6,086 nt of DNA from Methanosarcinaceae archaeon UBA470 (lineage in GTDB: Archaea > Halobacteriota > Methanosarcinia > Methanosarcinales > Methanosarcinaceae), in assembly GCA_002508425.1 (NCBI GenBank), contig DAKU01000010.1:1-6086 (forward strand), given 5' to 3'. Below the pieces are notes generated by a model. The model ran no database searches. It was not told the DNA's origin and saw only the letters and a program-made list of their open reading frames with translations. The position numbers and the translations under genes are program-made. This document shows positions 1 to 5,006 of the stretch, in pieces; the first letter of the stretch is position 1, and each line of letters begins with the position of its first letter.

Positions 1-137
1 TTGTATTTCTCTGCTACATCTGCAATCTTGCGCAACATATCGGGAGTTACTATGCCTCCTGGTATCTGTGGTGCTATTGCGTATGTTTCCTTGTCTCTCT
101 GTAGAATTGCTCCTTTTTCTAATTTGTCTCCTGCCAT
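1..137 (-). CDS. Dissimilatory sulfite reductase-like protein (Dsr-LP), N-terminal fragment
   Basis: Reading the minus strand from the ATG at 137-135 gives 45 residues before the window edge, beginning MAGDKLEKGAILQRDKETYA and containing IAPQIPGGIVTPDMLRKIAD. This matches the N-terminal ferredoxin-like half-domain of the nitrite/sulfite reductase superfamily, where an I-x-P-x-x-P-G-G-x-V/I-T-P-x-x-L-R-x-I-A-x-V-A-E pattern precedes the siroheme/4Fe-4S part. Small stand-alone versions of about 200-220 residues are common in methanogens and are usually annotated as sulfite reductase-like or Dsr-LP; their physiological substrate is not well settled. The siroheme and cluster cysteines would lie outside the window. 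The start is supported by a strong SD (AAAGGAGA, complement of 143-150) five bases before the ATG. The plus-strand reading of this stretch is a shadow. The gene diverges from the secreted-protein gene at 362. Confidence 0.75.
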   Translation of the reverse strand, partial: MAGDKLEKGAILQRDKETYAIAPQIPGGIVTPDMLRKIADVAEKY

Positions 138-178
138 GTTAATCTCCTTTCTATGGTATTCTCAGGAAGTAGCCCTGA

Positions 179-199
179 CAATATACCCCACTTGGTGGG
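179..199 (-). promoter_or_regulatory. Candidate promoter and operator-like dyad for the Dsr-LP gene
   Basis: On the minus strand GTATATTG (complement of about 179-186) could be a TATA element giving a start about 15-20 nt before the SD. Directly upstream of it, overlapping the expected BRE position, is a short perfect dyad CCCAC-TTG-GTGGG (187-199). A dyad abutting a TATA box is where archaeal repressors or activators often bind. A second, better TATA-like box for this strand lies at 280-290 (CTTTTTATATC on the minus strand) and would give a leader of about 120 nt. The choice between them is open. Confidence 0.35.
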
Positions 200-280
200 A
201 TGAAATTGGCAGCTATGATAGATATTGTTTGTGCTCTCTATTTTGAATAAAAGAAGTCGCTGTATTCTGTTATTCACCTG

Positions 281-330
281 GATATAAAAAGAGAAACTTT
301 AAGTAAAGGAAGAATGTCAGAATACATAAT
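281..330 (+). promoter_or_regulatory. Promoter/leader region of secreted protein gene 1
   Basis: Two TATA-like elements precede the gene: GATATAAAAA at 281-290, and AACTTTAAGTAAA at 295-307 preceded by a purine-rich BRE-like GAGA. The second is repeated exactly upstream of the paralog (2131-2143). Both genes then carry the same 22-base block (309-330 here, 2157-2178 there, containing AATGTCAGAATACATAAT). Similarity fades upstream of the AACTTTAAG element, which suggests that this element onward is the conserved core promoter plus 5' leader. The exact transcription start cannot be read from sequence. Confidence 0.5.
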
Positions 331-361
331 TAAAATGTCAATTTAGCGTAGGAGGTTTCTA

Positions 362-1282
362 TTGAGTAAAAGTTCTCCAAGTGCTTCAGGTAAATTGCAT
401 AGCTCAAACTTTAAAGGACCTAGCCGTATGCCCATTGCATCGATCAGTGTCCTGTTAATATTACTGGTGTCCGCAAGTTGTGTTCTTGCGGGGCCTGTGA
501 CTGAACTTAAGATAACTCCGGAAAATCCGTGTGCTTATAATGGTAATATTACTATAACAGGCAAGGTAGATCCTAACGAAATCGTCACGATAACTACTGC
601 TTATGTAAAGGAAGTAAATGTGACGGATGGTAAATATGAGTATGATCCGGGTATTGTACTCATACCTGAAGGTACGACTTTCTGCAGTATTTCGGCGGAA
701 AGTGTGGAGGATATAACAATAAGCACAAATCTCTCTAAATATTTGCCCTTACCCATATCCAGGACACAGGAAGCATCTTCGGGCAAGGCGGTTATGTCCA
801 TTTCATCCCTATTTATCCTTCCAGGCGAATACAGCTTGTTAATAAGTGGTAACGCTGCAGATACAAAGAATGATAAAGGCCCTGTAAAGAATGTAGCAAT
901 CACTTTTGTTGCGAAGATGGACGTAAAAGCTGATGCAAACGGATACTTCGAGCAAGTCTGCTCTACTAGTAGGCCTGCAGGTAACTACACTCTTAAGATA
1001 GGTAACGAAACCAGAATTGTAAACTTAAGAGATTGTTCAAAAGATGATAAAAGCAGTGCTACAGTACCCAAGAGCGGCGGTACTGGATACGCAAAAGTAA
1101 GCGGTATTGGAAATGCAACTGTCAATGCATCAGTTCAGCAAAGTATTCCTGAAATAGATGATTACGGACCTGAAGATGTTCCTGATGTAGCCGAAACGAC
1201 TACTACTGCAGAGGCTCCGGCAAATACCTCCTATAGTATAATAGACATTATAAAGGCAATTCTGAAATGGTTGGGCTTTTAA
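362..1282 (+). CDS. Secreted Cys-containing surface protein, paralog 1 (function unknown)
   Basis: This encodes 306 residues with a TTG start placed by the SD TAGGAGGT at 349-356, five bases upstream; the paralog at 2212 uses the same start, so the internal ATG at codon 23 is less likely. Residues 1-22 are a long basic n-region and about 24-43 a hydrophobic signal core, with probable cleavage after VLA (43/44). The mature part looks all-beta: one sandwich at about 45-125 (…ITITGKVDPNEIVTI…) and a second at about 135-225 ending GNYTLKIGNETRIVNLRDC, reminiscent of Ig-like or transthyretin-like modules. Cysteines 57, 108, 200 and 225 are kept in the paralog and may form two disulfides. About eight N-x-S/T sequons suggest glycosylation. 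A Gly/Ser/Thr-rich linker carrying YGPEDVPDV leads to an amphipathic C-terminus, SIIDIIKAILKWLGF. I do not recognise a named family; a role outside the cell or at the S-layer is inferred. Confidence 0.85.
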   Translation: MSKSSPSASGKLHSSNFKGPSRMPIASISVLLILLVSASCVLAGPVTELKITPENPCAYNGNITITGKVDPNEIVTITTAYVKEVNVTDGKYEYDPGIVLIPEGTTFCSISAESVEDITISTNLSKYLPLPISRTQEASSGKAVMSISSLFILPGEYSLLISGNAADTKNDKGPVKNVAITFVAKMDVKADANGYFEQVCSTSRPAGNYTLKIGNETRIVNLRDCSKDDKSSATVPKSGGTGYAKVSGIGNATVNASVQQSIPEIDDYGPEDVPDVAETTTTAEAPANTSYSIIDIIKAILKWLGF

Positions 1283-1285
1283 TGA

Positions 1286-1330
1286 AGGAGGTCTAACAAC
1301 CTCCTCCCTATATGTTAGGAGTTCTTTTTT
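1286..1330 (+). terminator. 3' hairpin and T-run after secreted protein gene 1
   Basis: Immediately after the stop codon AGGAGGT (1286-1292) pairs with ACCTCCT (1299-1305) across a six-base loop containing TAAC, followed by a T-rich run (1325-1330). The paralog has a hairpin at the same place with the same TAAC loop and a compensatory G-C to A-T pair change, so the structure, not only the sequence, is conserved. It may act as a terminator or as a 3'-end stabiliser. Confidence 0.65.
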
Positions 1331-1553
1331 GAGAACATCATGTTATTTTTAAATGTATATAGTACCTAGTTGTTCTGAACTTCCAGTTATAGCCATTTAT
1401 CCAACTATTAAAAAGTATATTGATCGTTTTTTTGAGAAGGCATTCATCTAATGCATATTGCCGATAGAGATAATGACTAAAAACAATGAAACATCCCTAT
1501 AAAATAATCGAACCACCCAATACATAAAAATAAAATAAAGTAGCGAGTATAGA
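1331..1553. other. Intergenic region between converging genes
   Basis: AT-rich, without a supportable ORF. The first 50 bases are the tail of the duplicated unit. There is a plus-strand T-run at 1427-1433 and a short dyad GCATT-CATCT-AATGC (1440-1454). The final part (about 1522-1541) reads TTTATTTTATTTTTAT on the minus strand and is a plausible oligo-T terminator for the minus-strand membrane protein gene. Confidence 0.5.
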
Positions 1554-1823
1554 TTAGACAATCTCAACTACTTTATATACCACTATTGCCGCAAAAGAAA
1601 CTAATAGTGGAAGTATACTGATATCCAACAGACTACTTATACTATGGTTCCATTTGCTGCAAGCAGATAAAATTTCTTTTGCTGATAGAAAGGCTATTAA
1701 ACCAATGACCGCAAGCACCCCAAATTCAGGAATCCCCACAGATGTTGTCATTGATATAGCCCCAGCAGCTGTAGATGTAGCTGCTGTAGATACAGCTGAC
1801 GTAGATACTGCTGTAGTCAACAT
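1554..1823 (-). CDS. Small two-helix membrane protein of methanogen type (function unknown)
   Basis: From the ATG at 1823 this encodes 89 residues. Residues 1-28 are an Ala/Ser/Thr-rich low-complexity stretch. Next comes SVGIPEFGVLAVIGLIAFLSAKEIL (first membrane helix about 31-47), a polar connector with CSKWNHSISS, and a second helix at about 69-87 (ILPLLVSFAAIVVYKV) ending in EIV. The GIPEFG…AVIGLI…KEIL…KWN…LPLL…AAIVVYKV pattern resembles small hypothetical membrane proteins I recall from Methanosarcina genomes; no function is known to me. A TTG at 1847 would add eight residues, but neither start has an SD. TTTATATA (complement of 1849-1856) is centred 29-30 nt before the ATG, which favours a leaderless start at 1823. 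The plus-strand ORF across 1654-1875 is its shadow. It points toward secreted gene 1 and away from secreted gene 2. Confidence 0.75.
   Translation of the reverse strand: MLTTAVSTSAVSTAATSTAAGAISMTTSVGIPEFGVLAVIGLIAFLSAKEILSACSKWNHSISSLLDISILPLLVSFAAIVVYKVVEIV
1771..1815 (-). repeat. 15-bp imperfect tandem repeat inside the small membrane protein gene
   Basis: GTAGAT recurs on the plus strand at exact 15-base spacing (1771, 1786, 1801), each followed by a variable Ala/Thr-coding segment, with a degenerate fourth GTAGTC at 1813 after a 12-base step. On the coding strand this gives the repeating VSTSA/VSTAA/TSTAA five-residue pattern of the N-terminal region. It looks like a linker expanded by slippage. 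Confidence 0.6.
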
Positions 1824-1848
1824 GGTAAGTAAACCATTCACTTTCAAC

Positions 1849-1902
1849 TATATAAATCTATTCAAATGTGCGTAAAATGAAACACATTAGAATATATATA
1901 AG
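1849..1902 (-). promoter_or_regulatory. TATA boxes for the small membrane protein gene
   Basis: The proximal box TTTATATA (complement of 1849-1856) fits the archaeal consensus exactly and sits about 29 nt from the chosen ATG, giving a leaderless or nearly leaderless mRNA. A second, longer box TTATATATATT (complement of 1892-1902) would place a start near 1870 and could serve the alternative TTG start at 1847. Neither transcript would carry an SD before the gene. Confidence 0.55.
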
Positions 1903-2130
1903 TCGAACTATTAACTTTAATGACAGAGTTAAGAAATGTAATTGCACATTAATGCCATGAACATTATGTAGCTGGATCATAAATTAGTACTGAAACATAT
2001 GTTCCTACTTTTGAAAGCAAGTCGAATAAAAAACCATACATATTCATTATAATGCATCAGAAGATTAAAAATCAGATTTATAAAAAATATACGATCTTCG
2101 CTAAGATTCAATCCATGTAATCGAATAGAT
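1903..2130. other. AT-rich intergenic region upstream of secreted gene 2
   Basis: No ORF is supportable on either strand. It contains a dyad TTAACT-N10-AGTTAA (1911-1932) similar in kind to the one at 2129-2155, and an extra TATA-like TTTATAAAAAATAT (2078-2091) that could give a transcript with a leader of about 100 nt for the gene at 2212. No conserved structured RNA is recognisable by eye. Confidence 0.4.
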
Positions 2131-2178
2131 AACTTTAAGTAAAAGGTAAAGTTATAGAAGAATGTCAGAATACATAAT
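2129..2178 (+). promoter_or_regulatory. Promoter/leader of secreted gene 2 with a copy-specific dyad
   Basis: AACTTTAAGTAAA (2131-2143) and the 22-base leader block (2157-2178) are identical to those of gene 1. Between them this copy has about a dozen extra bases that complete a perfect nine-base inverted repeat, ATAACTTTA-N9-TAAAGTTAT (2129-2137 and 2147-2155). In gene 1 the right arm is missing. The dyad overlaps the putative TATA element, a classic repressor-site geometry. Confidence 0.5.
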
Positions 2179-2211
2179 CAAAGTATTAATTATAGAGTAG
2201 GAGGTTGTTTA

Positions 2212-3189
2212 TTGAACAGAGAATATTCAAGTGCTGCAAACAGATTGCACAGTCTGGGCTCTAAAAGGCTTGGCCGCGCATCCATTGCATCGATCAGTGT
2301 ACTATTAATTTTGTTGATATCCGCAAGTTGTGCTCTTGCATGGCCTGTGGAGGACCTTAAGATAACCCCGGAAAGCCCACTTTGTACTTACAGTGGTAAT
2401 ATCTCCATTACAGGTAAAGTTGGTCCGGGCGACACCGTCACTATAGTTACGACTTATGTGAAGGAACTAAATGTAACTGATGGTAAATATGAGTTTGATG
2501 CGGGCATTGTGCCAATCCCGGCAGGTACGACTCTCTGCAGCATTACTGCAGAAAATGTCAAGGATATGACTATTACCACAAATCTCTTTAAATTCATCCC
2601 CATATCCAAGACACAAGAAGCATGCAATGGCAAGGCCACTCTGTCAGTGCCAGCCCCATATATTCCAAAGGGCAATTATAGCCTAGTAATAGATGGTAAC
2701 GCCATTTCAACAAATGCTATTGCAAATTGTAATGGCGGCACAGATACCGATAAAGATAAGAATAAGACTGTGAAGCTCACATTCGTAGCAAAGGTGGATG
2801 TAAAAGCTGATGAGAAAGGATACTTTAAGCAAGTTTGCTGCACCAACAGGCCTGCAGGTAACTACACTCTTAAAGTAGGTGACAAAACTACAACTGTAAC
2901 CTTAATAGATTGCGGTAATGATGAGACTACCAAGAAAACTGATGGAGACACTACTAATACGAACGTAGTAACCAGCACTACTAATTCAAACAGCGGTGGT
3001 GCCGGAAGCGCAAATGTAATGGGTGTTAACAACTCAACTGTAGAGTCAATTCAGAATAGTCTTGATGATGAAGGACCTGAAGATCCCGAAGATGTTGGAA
3101 TCGTAACCGGAACATCTGCAACTGCTTCAGCAAACACCAACAGTATAATGGGTATTATACAGTCAATTCTGAACTGGTTGGGCTTTTAA
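2212..3189 (+). CDS. Secreted Cys-containing surface protein, paralog 2 (function unknown)
   Basis: This encodes 325 residues with a TTG start; GGAGG at 2200-2204 lies seven bases upstream. By eye well over half the residues match paralog 1. The signal peptide has a basic n-region (1-22), a hydrophobic core (about 24-40), and likely cleavage after ALA at 43/44. The two beta-rich modules cover about 45-128 and 132-234. Cys58, 109, 209 and 234 correspond to the four cysteines of paralog 1. Cys138, 173 and 210 are extra, giving seven in the mature protein: a possible third disulfide (138-173) plus one unpaired thiol. An acidic Asn/Asp/Lys loop (about 174-187) is unique to this copy. The linker (about 236-312) is Thr/Asn/Ser-rich with several sequons and keeps EGPEDPEDV; the tail SIMGIIQSILNWLGF matches paralog 1. 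Divergence in loops and linker with fixed ends suggests conserved export and anchoring but altered surface chemistry. Confidence 0.85.
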   Translation: MNREYSSAANRLHSLGSKRLGRASIASISVLLILLISASCALAWPVEDLKITPESPLCTYSGNISITGKVGPGDTVTIVTTYVKELNVTDGKYEFDAGIVPIPAGTTLCSITAENVKDMTITTNLFKFIPISKTQEACNGKATLSVPAPYIPKGNYSLVIDGNAISTNAIANCNGGTDTDKDKNKTVKLTFVAKVDVKADEKGYFKQVCCTNRPAGNYTLKVGDKTTTVTLIDCGNDETTKKTDGDTTNTNVVTSTTNSNSGGAGSANVMGVNNSTVESIQNSLDDEGPEDPEDVGIVTGTSATASANTNSIMGIIQSILNWLGF

Positions 3190-3192
3190 TGA

Positions 3193-3212
3193 AGAGGGTC
3201 TAACGACCTTCT
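3193..3212 (+). terminator. 3' hairpin after secreted protein gene 2
   Basis: AGAGGGTC (3193-3200) pairs with GACCTTCT (3205-3212), including one G-T wobble, across a TAAC loop. T-rich stretches follow at 3232-3235 and 3244-3249. It aligns base for base with the hairpin after gene 1. Relative to that hairpin one G-C pair (1288/1303) has become A-T (3195/3210) and one A-T pair has become a G-T wobble, while the loop is unchanged. Confidence 0.65.
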
Positions 3213-3368
3213 ACTCTATATTTTATGAGTCCTTTTGAATCTCTTTTTTATTTAGAATGTGGATAGACCTAGTTGTCCTGAACCCCGATTTTTAGATTTT
3301 TATTTCGGAATTATAAGTATCATTTAGATTGTTTTCTCTTAAGCAGATAATGCAACTAATTCAGGTCA

Positions 3369-3399
3369 TTAAATATATATTGATTGAAATAATATATAT
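3369..3399 (+). promoter_or_regulatory. TATA box, leaderless promoter of membrane hydrolase paralog A
   Basis: TTAAATATATATT (3369-3381) is centred about 28-30 nt before the ATG at 3405, and no SD precedes that ATG, so a leaderless or near-leaderless mRNA is expected. A second AT-box AATATATAT (3391-3399) is too close to the ATG to drive a transcript that includes it. Confidence 0.55.
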
Positions 3400-3404
3400 G
3401 AATC

Positions 3405-4097
3405 ATGCCTTATCCTATTGTACACATGATGTTCTTCGTGCTTTGCATATCTCTTCCGGGACTGTTCAGCTTTGCACAAACTGCCCTTAGTAGCGGAGTG
3501 TACAAACGGGATTGGTGGAATTTATTATTACTGCTTTCCATAGGAGCATTCTTCTCATTATTGCCGGATATACCTGCAGTGTGGAACTATTTTCTGTTTG
3601 GAAATCTGGATCACGGTATGGCCGGACCAGTACCAACTCATTCCTTAGTATTTGGCATTGTAGCTTTCTGTAGTGCCTTTATTTTGGGCTTACTGGCATA
3701 CCGACAGCGTGACAGAGCTTTGGCCCTGGGCATGTATGCAGAAGCAGCGTTTCTTTCCCATCTGCTTCTGGATGATATAGCAGAAGGTGGGCTTTCCTAC
3801 CTTTATCCCTTCTATGACAAACCCATGAGCATGTTCTCTTATGTAAATGTAAAATACTCTGGCATAGATTTCCAGGGATATAATACTGCAGGTATTGTAT
3901 CAGTATTCTTTATTTTCTGCGTATTGCTAATGGCTCTTATGGCATTGAACTACCTGGGTTTTGGTTTCAGGTATGAACCTCTCAGAAGCAAAGCGGAAAC
4001 AGCATGCAATCAAATTCCTTTAGCTTCACAACATGCTACAAGAGAGATTAGAGAGATTCAGGTAATGAATGCTGACATTATAGAAGATGAATATTAG
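3405..4097 (+). CDS. YdjM/DUF457-type membrane metal-dependent hydrolase-like protein, paralog A
   Basis: 230 residues. The pattern matches the YdjM/DUF457 family of integral-membrane putative metal-dependent hydrolases: an N-terminal His (MPYPIVH, His7); LLPDIPAVWN with Asp55 after the second helix; His70 and THS with His79; SHLLLDD with His119 and Asp123/124; and G-x-x-YLYPF (residues 129-136). The His/Asp set on helix ends would be the metal ligands. Hydrophobic helices cover about 8-27, 38-58, 80-98, 105-122 and 163-186. A conserved LNYLGFGFRYEP then leads into a hydrophilic tail of about 35 residues that is unique to this copy. The family is linked by name to LexA binding in E. coli, but the substrate is unknown and no archaeal role is established. 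The start is fixed by the MPYP motif shared by all three paralogs and by the TATA spacing. First of three tandem copies, 93 bases before the next. Confidence 0.8.
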   Translation: MPYPIVHMMFFVLCISLPGLFSFAQTALSSGVYKRDWWNLLLLLSIGAFFSLLPDIPAVWNYFLFGNLDHGMAGPVPTHSLVFGIVAFCSAFILGLLAYRQRDRALALGMYAEAAFLSHLLLDDIAEGGLSYLYPFYDKPMSMFSYVNVKYSGIDFQGYNTAGIVSVFFIFCVLLMALMALNYLGFGFRYEPLRSKAETACNQIPLASQHATREIREIQVMNADIIEDEY

Positions 4098-4157
4098 TGT
4101 TCATCATCACATGCTTGAAAAATGAAATGAGTTGTTCTTGCAGACATAGGCCGATAG

Positions 4158-4168
4158 AAATATAAAAT
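4158..4168 (+). promoter_or_regulatory. BRE/TATA box, leaderless promoter of paralog B
   Basis: GAAA (4157-4160) followed by TATAAAAT (4161-4168) is a textbook BRE plus TATA pair. Its centre lies 26-27 nt before the ATG at 4191, with no SD between, so the mRNA should start at or within a few bases of the ATG. The gene is therefore unlikely to depend on readthrough from its upstream paralog. Confidence 0.65.
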
Positions 4169-4190
4169 GTTTTAACCTTATTCATATTAC

Positions 4191-4910
4191 ATGCCTTACC
4201 CCGTAGTACATTTAATGTTCTTTGTTTTCTGCTTATCCTCACCCGCCCTATACGGTTTTGCAAAGACTGCCCGATTGGAGGGTGTGCATTGGACAGATTG
4301 GTGGTATTTAATGTTGTTATTAGCCATTGGTGGGTTTTGCTCGCTGCTGCCGGATATACCCGCTGTATGGAATAACTTGCTGTATGGCACCATGGAACAC
4401 ACTATGGCAGGGCCAGTGCCTACTCATTCTTTATTGTTCTGCAGCCTGGCGTTCATTGGCGTAGCTTTTCTAGGTCAATTGCTGTATAGGAACCGGGATA
4501 AAGCCATAGCCCTTGGAACATTTGCAGAGGCTGCAGCCCTATCACATCTGCTTTTAGATGATGTGGCTGATGGTGCTATTACTTATTTTTATCCATTCTA
4601 CAACGAGTCTATGAACCTGTTCTCTTATGTGGATGTCGACCTGGCAGATGTTAACTTCATGTACTACAATCTTGCAGGCATAGTGATCGTTGTCTTCATT
4701 TCCTGTGTGATGCTGATGACACTTGTGTCTCTTAACTACCTGGGTTTTGGCATCCAATATCGGCCTTTTAAAGCAAAAAGACCGGATGCTGAATCGGAAT
4801 ATGATAAATATTCAGTGACATCCGGAAGCACCAGAAAGGGAATGTACACATCAGAAACTGAACATGGAATGAAAGTGATAGAAGCAGATAGTGCAGAAAA
4901 GAGGCAATAA
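4191..4910 (+). CDS. YdjM/DUF457-type membrane metal-dependent hydrolase-like protein, paralog B
   Basis: 239 residues, closest to paralog A; the core aligns without gaps for about the first 140 residues. All putative ligands are at the same positions: His7, Asp55, His70, His79 (PVPTHS), Glu113, His119, Asp123 and Asp124, then TYFYPFYNES. Membrane helices cover about 7-26, 38-58, 80-99, 106-122 and 160-186. The shared end of the core, LNYLGFGIQYRPF, is followed by a polar tail of about 45 residues rich in Ser, Thr, Glu and Lys with no similarity to the tail of A. This pattern, a fixed membrane core with free-running cytosolic or external tails, suggests that the tail sets the partner or location of each copy. 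The substrate is unknown. Copies A and B keep a Glu at 113 that paralog C lacks. It has its own promoter and lies 96 bases before paralog C. Confidence 0.8.
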   Translation: MPYPVVHLMFFVFCLSSPALYGFAKTARLEGVHWTDWWYLMLLLAIGGFCSLLPDIPAVWNNLLYGTMEHTMAGPVPTHSLLFCSLAFIGVAFLGQLLYRNRDKAIALGTFAEAAALSHLLLDDVADGAITYFYPFYNESMNLFSYVDVDLADVNFMYYNLAGIVIVVFISCVMLMTLVSLNYLGFGIQYRPFKAKRPDAESEYDKYSVTSGSTRKGMYTSETEHGMKVIEADSAEKRQ

Positions 4911-4977
4911 CATATATGTGACACTACTGCGTGTTGACAGAATTATTTGAGCATAAGTGGAATGAGCGACATTATTA

Positions 4978-4986
4978 TTAAATATC
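4978..4986 (+). promoter_or_regulatory. TATA-like box, leaderless promoter of paralog C
   Basis: TTAAATATC (4978-4986) is centred about 25 nt before the ATG at 5007 and no SD precedes that ATG. The box is less canonical than that of paralog B, but spacing and context match. An ATG at 5002 is out of frame and would not be the gene start. Confidence 0.5.
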
Positions 4987-5006
4987 TCTGATATTACCTT
5001 AATGCT

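Larger units (their letters stand above)
295..1380 (+). repeat. Duplicated unit, copy 1 (leader, gene, terminator, 3' flank)
   Basis: Similarity to 2131-3283 starts at AACTTTAAGTAAA (295), runs through the leader, TTG-start gene and stop-proximal hairpin, and continues to about 1380, ending in ACCTAGTTGTTCTGAAC (1364-1380; the other copy has a C for one T at 3267-3283). The copy boundaries lie outside the CDS on both sides, so this was a segmental tandem duplication rather than two genes of independent origin. The small minus-strand gene lies between the copies. Confidence 0.7.
2131..3283 (+). repeat. Duplicated unit, copy 2
   Basis: This is the counterpart of 295-1380: the same leader block, a TTG-start gene, a 3' hairpin with TAAC loop, and a 3' flank ending ACCTAGTTGTCCTGAAC (3267-3283). 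It is about 70 bases longer than copy 1, mainly from insertions within the CDS (an N/D/T-rich loop near residues 165-187 and a longer Thr/Asn linker) and the extra promoter bases. Confidence 0.7.

Noticed and set aside
1..246. Plus-strand open frame of 81 codons
   Set aside because: The minus strand of 1-137 encodes a recognisable sulfite-reductase-like N-terminus with a strong SD; the plus reading has no family resemblance and no start signal in the window.
362..490. Lipoprotein signal (…SASC) at Cys40 in both secreted proteins
   Set aside because: The -3 position is Ser rather than an aliphatic residue, and a good signal-peptidase I site (VLA or ALA before residue 44) follows three residues later. 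The conserved Cys inside the signal is noted but does not fit a lipobox well.
1654..1875. Plus-strand open frame of 73 codons with Ala/Val/Asp repeats
   Set aside because: It is antisense to the small membrane protein gene and its repeat pattern is the reverse reading of that gene's 15-base repeat.
4078..4924. Several minus-strand open frames of 61-68 codons across paralog B
   Set aside because: All are antisense shadows of a clearly conserved membrane protein gene, with no start signals.
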